Source: Argopecten irradians (lineage: Eukaryota > Mollusca > Bivalvia > Pectinida > Pectinidae). From it: a stretch of DNA of 64,000 nucleotides. The translations under genes and the position numbers were made by a program. Location: positions 36,635,604-36,699,603 of the forward strand of contig NC_091138.1 in the NCBI RefSeq assembly GCF_041381155.1, given 5' to 3'. This document shows, piece after piece, positions 56,501 to 64,000 of the stretch (its first letter is position 1; the number at the start of each line of letters is the position of its first letter). The notes beneath the pieces were generated by a model. That model saw only the letters and a program-made list of their open reading frames with translations. It made no database searches and was not told where the DNA came from.

Positions 56501-59500
56501 TATTTCAGTATCTTTCCCGCATGTTAACGTTGTATTATAATATAATATCATGTATTCTCTATATATTTCAGTATGTTTCCCACATGTAGACGTTGTATTA
56601 TAATATAATACCCATGTCTTCTCTATATGTCTCAGTACTTTTCCCACATAACATTTGACATAGACAAGATGATGATGAGGATGGACCGGGATGGATACGT
56701 ACATAACAAGCCGGACTCGCAGACTATGTTCAATGACTACAAAGCGGTAATTCTGATACACTTTTCCGTCTTTGTTGTGACATCATTATTTTGTGAGAGA
56801 AATTTACCTTTTCTATGAAAAGCATGACGTTACGCTAGCAAACATACGACTCACAATCAATACCTACACTCAAGGATTGATAATGTTATTACCTGACTCT
56901 CTACATAAATGTAAATGAAGTAATTTCGCCTATTTAATTTTGTTGACGTCATAGTTAAATGATGACGTCATAAACACCGGCGCGCCGTATCGACCCAAAT
57001 AACCGGTATTCGTTCTGCGAAAGTTTTTCCTACAAGAAGCTCAGTGATAAGTTTAAGATTGCGGTTCAGGTAACAAAACAGTTGTTTCATGCCTTTTCAG
57101 TCAACAGTCAAAATTCTTTCCCTCGGTGTTGGGTGGTACCCTATAAACTGTTTCCTTCGGCCTCCGGCCTCGGGAAACAGTTCATCGGGTTGGTCCCAAC
57201 AACTCGGGAAAGAGTTTTGACAGTTGACTGAAAAGGCATGAAACAACTGTACACTATTGACTGGTCAATAGTTTGACTGTTGACCGGCGCGGAATGTTTG
57301 TATGCGCTTTATTTTGTTGACGTCATAATTAATTGTTGACGTCATAAACACCGGCCCGCTGGATTCTTTCAGCGAAAGTCTTTCTCGCCAGAAGCTGTGA
57401 TCAGTTTAAGATCGCGGTTCAGGTAACAAAACAGTTGTGTCATGTTTTTTAGTCAACAGTCAAAATTCTTTCCCTCGGTGTTGGGACCAACATCTCGGGA
57501 AAGAGTTTGACTCTTGACGGAAAAGGACTGAAACAACTGTATATTAACGTCATAAACAACGGCGCACCGGATCGACCTAAATACCGGTATTCTTTCAGCG
57601 AAATAGATAATGAGATAAGCTCATTGATAAGTTTAAGATTGCAGTTCAGGCAATAGAACAGTCCCAACACCTCTGGAAAAAATGTTTACTGTTGACTGAA
57701 AAGGCAAGAAACAACTGTATACTATTAACCGGTCAATAGTTTGACTATTGACCGGTGCGGAACGTTTGCATGCGCTTTATTGTTGACGAGATAATTTTGA
57801 ATTGTTGACGTCATAAACACAGGCGGATCGACCCAACTACCGGTTTTCTTTTGGCAAAAGTCTTTCTCGCAAGAAGAAGTCATTAGTTTGCGATTGCGGT
57901 TCAAGCAACAAAACAGTTATTTCATGGTTTCTGGCCTCGTGGAAAAAAGTTCATCCGGTTGGTCCAAACACCTCGGGGAAAGTTTTGACTATTGACTAAA
58001 AAGCCATTAAACAACTTTACTATAATATGCAAATAGAGTATAAGCGAGATTAGAAGTTATTCGTTGTGTAGACGTAACCAGTTTCGACGAGTACAGCGAA
58101 ATAAATACTCTTCAAATATTTGCACTTAAAAAACTATGTCTTGTTGATACTTTTAAGTAGATAGTAATGGTACCGATGTAACATAGTCATCGGACAATTT
58201 TATACTGATATCAATTATTATTGGTATCGAAATTTAATATCAGTTGCAGTCATATTGCAAAATTAAAGCATTTTGATGATGACGATGTATGCTGTAAAAG
58301 TTATTGACAAAAAAAATATATCGACCGAGGACGAGAATATTGAATCTTCATATACATTTTTGTAGCCTGTTCACGAAAATTATAAACTGCTAAAATTAAT
58401 CGTCTCATTATCTGTTTAAATGTTCACATAAATTAAAAGCTTTACAGTAGATACACGTACAAACTATATTTTCAATTCATTGCTCTATGTTTCAGAATCG
58501 TACATACTTTTATAACAAGGATCGGTTCTGTTCACCGATGCATGTGGCCACAGTTCCTCCGGTGTTGTGTTTTTCTGGTAATGAGATTAACTTCCCTCCT
58601 GTTTTCATGGAGAGAGTAGGTTTTTAAATAACGAAACGTTAACTCTCATGTGTAAGCACTTCTAGATTAACGTATTGGAGGTGACTGGGTTTAAAGCCAA
58701 AAGCTCAAGGTCAAACAGGGTCGAAATATTTCACAAATTGTCATCCGTTGAAGGTATGGTTATAAAACCGAGGATTCTACCATATTGTCTAAGACTGATC
58801 TTGTCGTTTATACTTTATTCAGGTATAATTTTCTGTGATTTTTCAGAACTTTGATATTTATTAAAATGCAGTCTGAAGTCAAACGAATGGTGTATTTTCT
58901 CTACTTCAGATAGTAGTTACCATTTTGAAGGCCGTCACCACTTTGGATCCAAAGATCACAATATCATCAGCGATGCGTGGTCGACAACGCTTAATGGAAA
59001 CATTAATATGACCTTTTATGTAACCGAAGATTGTACACCAGTAACACAGATTATCATAGCTTTGGAAAATGAATGTACGTATCAAACAAAAATAAATTTT
59101 GTTTATGTTTAAAGGGACATAATCAAAAAATAATTTTTAATTCAAACACATTGTTTGTTCAAAGCAAATCATGTTGTAAAAGTAAAATTGTTAAATGAAT
59201 TTGCGACCCGATCTGGTTCTATTCTCGCTGCAGCTTATACTAACTATTTTATTATACATAATGATAATATGTTCAGTACAATTTGCAATAAGAATAGGAC
59301 CAAAATTCGTGTCGCAAAATCACACAGCAATTTTACTTTGACAATATAATTTGCTTTGAAAAATAATTTGTTTTTAGCATATGCATCCATTATTAGCACT
59401 GTGTTATCAATAATTCGGGACAGTACATATTCTTATTGGGACGTTCAAAGGTATCATATTAAAGATGCTCCACCGCTGACAAATGGTAGTTTTTATCTAT

Positions 59501-59925
59501 TTTGTTTTCTGTATCAAAAGCAGGAGCGGACAAATAATATTTTCTTCAGTTACAAAAGTTACTTACTTTATACCATTACCATCATTGAAAAGTTTGAGCT
59601 TTTAATTTTACTTCAAGATAAAAATACTTGGATCTCGAAAAAAAAATCTATGGCACTACACTGTATGTCCAATATAGAATGAAGTACTGATTGCACATGC
59701 ACATGGACCAGAATCAAAATTAATTAATTAGACACATATAGACACGATTAAACACCAATAACTGTTCAGATGATGAGTATTGTTTATTCTCTTTCGCCGG
59801 TGGAGCATCATCCATATGATTTGTTTTCTGTTGTAGATCCTTCACAATCTATTTGGACCTACACAAAATTCCAACACGGTGTCAAGCCGGAACTTCTTAC
59901 ATTACCTGCCAATTGCCACCCATAG
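53587..59925 (+). CDS. Ependymin-related secreted protein B, 5 exons, 197 aa
   Basis: Coding exons are 53587-53733 (147 bp), 56636-56746 (111), 58496-58577 (82), 58910-59074 (165) and 59837-59925 (89, stop TAG), with phases 0-0-1-1. Signal peptide MVVVGLLLCFVQVALS is followed by GPVTEHCCLPRQFTATVMEN, nearly the same as in A. Exon 2 has DRDGYVHNKPDSQTM, exon 4 HFEGRHHFGSKDHNIISDAW and CTPV, exon 5 ends PANCHP. The paired CC, the exon 3 and 4 cysteines and the final Pro-x-x-Cys follow the ependymin pattern; NMT in exon 4 is a glycosylation sequon. Exon 3 is one codon longer and exon 5 one codon shorter than in A. A and B are tandem duplicates in the same orientation. The acceptor of exon 2 is the last of a series of repeated acceptors. 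Confidence 0.9.
53828..53999. mobile_element. MITE, GGGCTCAGTTTCATGAA family, copy 2
   Basis: The termini GGGCTCAGTTTCATGAACAT and ATGTTCATGAAACTGAGCCC are near-perfect inverted repeats, with inner AGGAATTCCTTAACTTAAAA arms. 172 bp, in intron 1 of gene B. Confidence 0.85.
54427..54544. mobile_element. Short foldback element, 118 bp
   Basis: AATACAAGGTTTATTTTGGT pairs with ACCAAAATAAACCTTGTATT at the other end. The ~75-bp centre is weakly palindromic (AGCCAAGATGACTCG). No coding capacity. It sits at the start of the acceptor minisatellite. Confidence 0.7.
54560..55217 (+). repeat. Minisatellite of splice acceptors, 64-bp unit, ~10-11 copies
   Basis: The unit is TGTATTTCAG, TACCTTTCCCACATGTTAAC, GTTGTATTCTAATATAAAAC and CTATGTATTCTCTA. 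The TTTCAG/TACCTTTCCCACAT part mirrors the true exon 2 boundary (CTCAG/TACTTTTCCCACAT at 56635/56636). Acceptor AG dinucleotides recur at 54641, 54705, 54768 and onward every 64 bp to 55217. Three further units lie at 56487-56636, the last forming the exon junction. Confidence 0.95.
55218..56486. other. Sequence inserted into the acceptor minisatellite
   Basis: About 1.27 kb separates the main array from its last units. Its right end is a 164-bp palindrome (56316-56479). The remainder includes GC-richer sequence near 55920-56000 with no gene or recognised element. The array continues in register after it, so this looks like an insertion, but clear outer termini were not found. Confidence 0.5.
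56316..56479. repeat. Near-perfect 164-bp palindrome
   Basis: About 78-bp arms start ATATAGGGATTGGATTTCGT and end with its complement. The arms differ only around the centre (AATATGGGGCGCTAAC against CGCGCCCCATAG). Transcribed, it would form one long hairpin. It is located in intron 1 of gene B. Confidence 0.9.
56487..56635 (+). repeat. Terminal units of the acceptor minisatellite, ending at exon 2 of gene B
   Basis: Two diverged units (TTTCAG followed by TATCTTTCCC and TATGTTTCCC, at about 56510 and 56572) precede the real acceptor CTCAG at 56631-56635. They share CACATGT, ACGTTGTATTATAATATAAT and ATGTATTCTCTAT with the main array. Confidence 0.9.
56940..58020. repeat. Four tandem units of ~230-370 bp with internal palindromes, intron 2 of gene B
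   Basis: Units begin near 56940, 57315, 57545 and 57785, each with GTTGACGTCATAAACACCGG, GAAAGTCTTTCTCGC, AAGATTGCGGTTCAGG and AACAAAACAGTTGT. Inside, ACAGTTGTTTCATGCCTTTT and AAAAGGCATGAAACAACTGT, with CAGTCAACTG / GACAGTTGACTG arms, form long foldbacks. Later units are shorter through internal deletions. No coding capacity. Confidence 0.75.
59459..59810. mobile_element. MITE, AGATGCTCCACC family, copy 2
   Basis: The left end TTAAAGATGCTCCACCGCTG pairs with GCCGGTGGAGCATCA at the right. The interior matches 8237-8598. It sits in the last intron of gene B and ends only 26 bp before exon 5, so its right TIR lies close to the acceptor region. Confidence 0.8.
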
Positions 59926-60213
59926 AATAGCAATATTATCCCCACTACTGTAATTTATCTCCATTTTTGAGAGTAAGTTCATGTTTCTCAAATATTCTCA
60001 AAATCAAGTTTTCGCTAATTTGTCCGAAATAAATGGATGTTCGCGTTATGCTGTGTTTGAAAATTGTATAGGTTTATCGTACCTTCATATAATATTCTTG
60101 TGGTTTTCACCTAGTCGTAACTTTATTTTGCATGTCTGTTTGGCATAAGTGTATTTACATGAGTGGGTGTATGTGTCTGTGTGCCTTCTTCCTCTTTGTA
60201 TAATAAGACCCCA

Positions 60214-60257
<44 letters not shown>

Positions 60258-61500
60258 TAAGAAAAATAATAAGAAAAAAAACCCACACAATTAGTTTTTT
60301 GTGTTTACTTGTGGGTGTGAACCCCCCACTATATGTGTCAATAGAGTTTTGTTTTAGCCTGTTTACCTAACATTTGCACACCTATTCACTTCAATATACC
60401 TATTTATACAAGGGATAGGTTTTAGATCACACACAAATTAAACTACCTTGAAAGTAATGGAAGTGTTGTTAAATGTTCAATGAAATACGATTGAACATTT
60501 TAATAAGGTTAGTGTGGCATTTAAATATGGGACATTAATTTAATATGTTCTTTCTTTTCAGGTAATTACAAGAGTATGGTATGCAATTATTGAAATAAAA
60601 TTGAATACAAAGTCAATAATTTTGTATTATTTTTAATTTTTATATATTTTTTTCATTTTTCACTGAACTAATGCTTTAGGATTGAAACAAGACACTGAAA
60701 TGCTTAGACGAACCGATCATATGTTATGATGTATGATTTCAAGCGACTTAATGCGTATATCAAATAAATCAAACAGACTTTAAAAACAATAGATTAAGTT
60801 AAATGGATATAAATCAATACGCATAGGTACTCCTAACGATACATCTTAATAATATGGTATATAGGGTAAATCGTTAGCTCAAAAATGGTAAAATAAGATA
60901 AACATAACAAACATTAATGTAAAAATTGTGCCAATATTTTAGTTTAATGCATGAATAGTTGACCGCCAGTCCTCACATTTTTTTCAGGTTCAGCAAAATT
61001 AGATTAGCCAAAAAACATATTGAAATATAGAATATATATGTCATTAAAAAAATAACTCGCTATCTAAAATATAGTACTGTACATGTATTTACTTAGATGC
61101 GACCTGTTTTAGGTTCGACTATCATGTCTTAGATTTCGGTTTTATTTTTAACAATTCTGTGTGATACATTCCAGTTTGGATAATTTTACTGTTTCTTGTA
61201 ATCGATAATGTTGAAAAATCAACCAAAAGTTTTAGAAATTGGTTTTGCTGAATTCTATATTTTATCATGGTTTTATGCACCTGCTATTCGATGTTATACA
61301 GAAGTTATGAACTTTTTAATAGGATCATTTATCGTGTGTTTATCACAGTTACTTCCCTTTGGGTCCTAAATGAGCTCTAGTTGTAATTTTGAAATATTAT
61401 ATTATATAATAAAACAGTTACAATATACTTGTTTTGAAGTATACCCATCTGCTAACAATATACTTCTGGGATTTATTGCACAACTGCATATATACTTAAT
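59926..61500. other. 3' flank of gene B
   Basis: An A run of about 39 at 60217-60255 and a poly(A) signal candidate AATAAAATTG at 60593 are the main features. No gene is recognised. Confidence 0.4.
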
Positions 61501-61514
61501 TTGACATCAATAAC

Positions 61515-61664
61515 GGAACAAGCTATATAACTTTCGATGACGCGCGGGTCTGGGAGGAAACTGGAGTACTTTTTTTCTTGCATTTGTCACGTTCATACCG
61601 GGGATCGAACCCATGTCGACTCAGTGAAAGGCGAATGGCTTAACCACTACACCAATCGAGTCTA
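61515..61664 (-). mobile_element. tRNA-Glu-derived SINE
   Basis: On the minus strand, an A box TGGTGTAGTGG (61654-61644) and a B box GGTTCGATCCC (61611-61601) are 33 bp apart, with an anticodon-like loop CTTTCAC that would read UUC (Glu). The acceptor stem does not close, so it is not a working tRNA. A body with CTCCAGTTTCCTCCCAGACC follows. Confidence 0.7.
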
Positions 61665-61679
61665 ACTGCATTCTATGTT

Positions 61680-64000
61680 TTTATTCTAAGAAGTTAGACT
61701 TATTAGATTTCAAATTTAATTTGGCTATATAGCTTTCCATGAGCAGCGTTTTATGAATGATTACAGTGTCCCGACATAATACTCTCACCCACAGCTAGTT
61801 TCAACCCAATGTTGAGTGCTTATCAGAAGAACTGTTGGTCGAAGGTTTTCTTAGGAGTACTCCAGCCTTCATTCATTTTAAATTGTCCTGGCTGTTTTGG
61901 TCGTAAAACAAAATAATACAAAATTCTCAAGAAATACCTAGCTGTTAAGGGCTTTAAGACAGTCTATTACCGATTTCACAATTTCATACAATGATATAGT
62001 GACATCAGATATGTTTCATGTGGTTTTGGAAGCAGGCTGTCGCCAGTAGCTGAATATCATTTAAATATTGTGACAGACAAATATTCTGCCTATTTGTCTA
62101 TCTTTGCAAATATAGCCATGCGTTTACATTAAAATTAACTGAGTCGGAGTTTGGAGAATGTTTAGCTTCCATGTCAATGTGTACGTCAAGATATAGCGTG
62201 TTTATAAGAAAACGCATTGAGACTAACTCAAGACACACAAGGAAGTAGTTTCATCTATCTCAACCTTTCGATTTTGCATGTTAAGGGTTTTCTCATCATT
62301 TAGTATTTTTCATAGTTTTTAATACGATATCAGCCCTCCTGTTAAGAGACAGATATTGTTTGTTTTTAAAAGGAAATAAATGAAGATAGTTTGCACTTGA
62401 TAAGTTAAAATGGAAAAAAGGAGAAAAAATAAAAAAAAAAAACAACAAGTACAATGTATATTGCTAAGTTTATTATTTCAACAAATAACCCAATATAAAT
62501 CTAACGTTTTCAACACAAATATAACTACATATAAAATTCAGTTGACAACAGATACGAGGGTTGTTTGCTCCATTAATATCACATTTGCGAGTATGAAATT
62601 AAACACACATTTTTCCCCCCAGTCTCCGGTGTGTCCTTGTCTCTGGAAACCTGTCCATGTTCCTGTATTGTCCATAACACCTGCCTAATTCACATTCACC
62701 GTATCCAGCTGCACAAATGCAGTCTCAAACTAAACGATTCCTCTTGACTAACACAAACTAGCATTCAACGTATTTAAAGCATCATGTTATTAAAATCCCT
62801 ACACACACCATACCATAAGTACGTAATTACTGAACACAATTATTTCTACTTTGGAGGGCATACACAAATGTATAAAACCAGGTCGACATGTCTTCTATAT
62901 ATATATATATATATTAATGTAGTAAAGCTATTTTAGCTTAATATAAATATTGCTATAATGATGCTTTTCAAACATGTGTGCACTTTGATTGCTAAGTTTG
63001 AAAAATAATGTCATAGACCACGCTATGGTATCTAGATTTGAAGATCATAGACACTCGTACATACTACAGTGTATTAACTATTTTAACGATTCAATTCTAA
63101 TTAAACATCAGTTCACAATTACATTGCGATCATTGCTACAAAACGAATCACCATTTATGAAGTACATTGAAGACATATACTGTCATAGATGATAACCACA
63201 CGCTAGTCTATGGATATCTGTAAAACATCAACGCAGTAAGAATAACAACAAATGAAATCGTATAAAAAAAGAAGAAAAAAAACAGTCAGCTACGAATCAA
63301 TACAATATTTTATGTAAAGGCCGGTATCTTTGCAGAATCAACAAGTAAATAGTCTACACATCCTACTAAAACTACTTATGGTAACTTTTACGTGACAACT
63401 TCTCTATGCATTCTTTGGTAAAAAAAATTGATTGGTTTTGATATTTGATGACTCTTTAAGTATAGATATAAATATTATGTGGTGTATCATGAACGTCTAG
63501 ATAGGAATTAGAGTCACGATCAAATACGTCTGCCAATCTGCTACACTTCTGGAATTTGAGGATCACATGCTACATGGGATATCTTTCTAGCCTTCCTCAT
63601 ACACCCGAATATCCCATCTCTTTTCCCCCACACGAATTTCTACCTTTGTAGACATAAAAATAGAACAATGTCAAAGCAATTAAAATTATTGAATATTTAT
63701 GCAACCATCGATGAAAGTCGTAACTCACGCTTATAAGCCCTTTATGTATGACCTAATGTTCTTTGTTCTTTGCGATATAAGCAGGTTATTCATCCGCATT
63801 ACTTGGGCTGTTGTCTTTGTCGAAATAACACATATAAGTTTGGAAGCATATGCTATGCAAAGAGGAATTTGTTAAAACGTGATCTCGACTCAGTGTTACC
63901 TTTGTTGTTTTATCTAAAGTGTGGTAATGTCTTCATAGCACCAAAACTTTATTTAGGACACAATCATAATGTAATATCCCCTGTCAATGATGAAACATTT
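61680..64000. other. Non-coding right end of the window
   Basis: No gene, RNA gene or complete mobile element is recognised. A (TA)n run lies near 62898-62914. The frames 62410-62688 and 62989-63192 lack motifs or splice context and are judged chance. Confidence 0.4.

Noticed and set aside
60085-60288. Poly-phenylalanine frame
   Set aside because: Translation of a long A run.
61596-61664. Functional tRNA-Glu gene
   Set aside because: Box A and box B are good, but the acceptor stem does not pair and a SINE-like body follows.

Overview
The window is AT-rich animal nuclear DNA with GT/AG introns, long introns, dense short transposons and many minisatellites. The gene content (a cluster of ependymin-related secreted proteins), the LINE debris, the miniature transposon families and a Gmr1-like Gypsy element suggest a lophotrochozoan, most likely a bivalve mollusc. 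This taxonomic call is inference; there is no rRNA or mitochondrial marker.

Layout. 1-9.5 kb is repeat-rich and nearly gene-free: a 5'-truncated LINE (2.2-3.1 kb), a 774-bp inverted-repeat transposon with an intact 5-bp target duplication (3.75-4.52 kb), palindromic minisatellites and foldback elements, and one possible minus-strand first exon at 5.0-5.1 kb. 9.57-19.89 kb holds one plus-strand gene of seven exons for an unrecognised ~373-residue protein with about ten membrane segments. Its first intron carries a 4.9-kb array of a 24-bp repeat and its fourth a 1.7-kb array of a 50-bp repeat. 22.4-26.6 kb contains two decayed minus-strand LINEs.

26.7-60 kb is an ependymin-related cluster. On the minus strand lie a nearly complete gene (C, exons 2-6, 26.7-30.2 kb) and a separate copy of exons 2-4 (D, 32.06-32.97 kb). 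On the plus strand lie two complete five-exon paralogues (A, 34.67-49.19 kb; B, 53.59-59.93 kb), each encoding 197 residues with a signal peptide. Exon phases are the same in all four (0-0-1-1), and the 79/82-bp exon 3 and 165-bp exon 4 are almost invariant. A whole-looking Gypsy LTR element with the integrase-before-RT gene order sits antisense in intron 1 of A. A decayed LINE and a Tc1-like element are in later introns of A. 60-64 kb is non-coding apart from a tRNA-Glu-derived SINE.

The most unusual signal is that two ependymin paralogues have independently turned a splice junction into a minisatellite. In gene C the exon 3 donor is the edge unit of 19 tandem GTAAAC donors with a 21-bp, frame-preserving period. 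In gene B the exon 2 acceptor plus its first coding bases recur about 13 times upstream with a 64-bp period. The copied exon 2-4 cassette (D) upstream of C has phases that would let it replace C's own exons 2-4.
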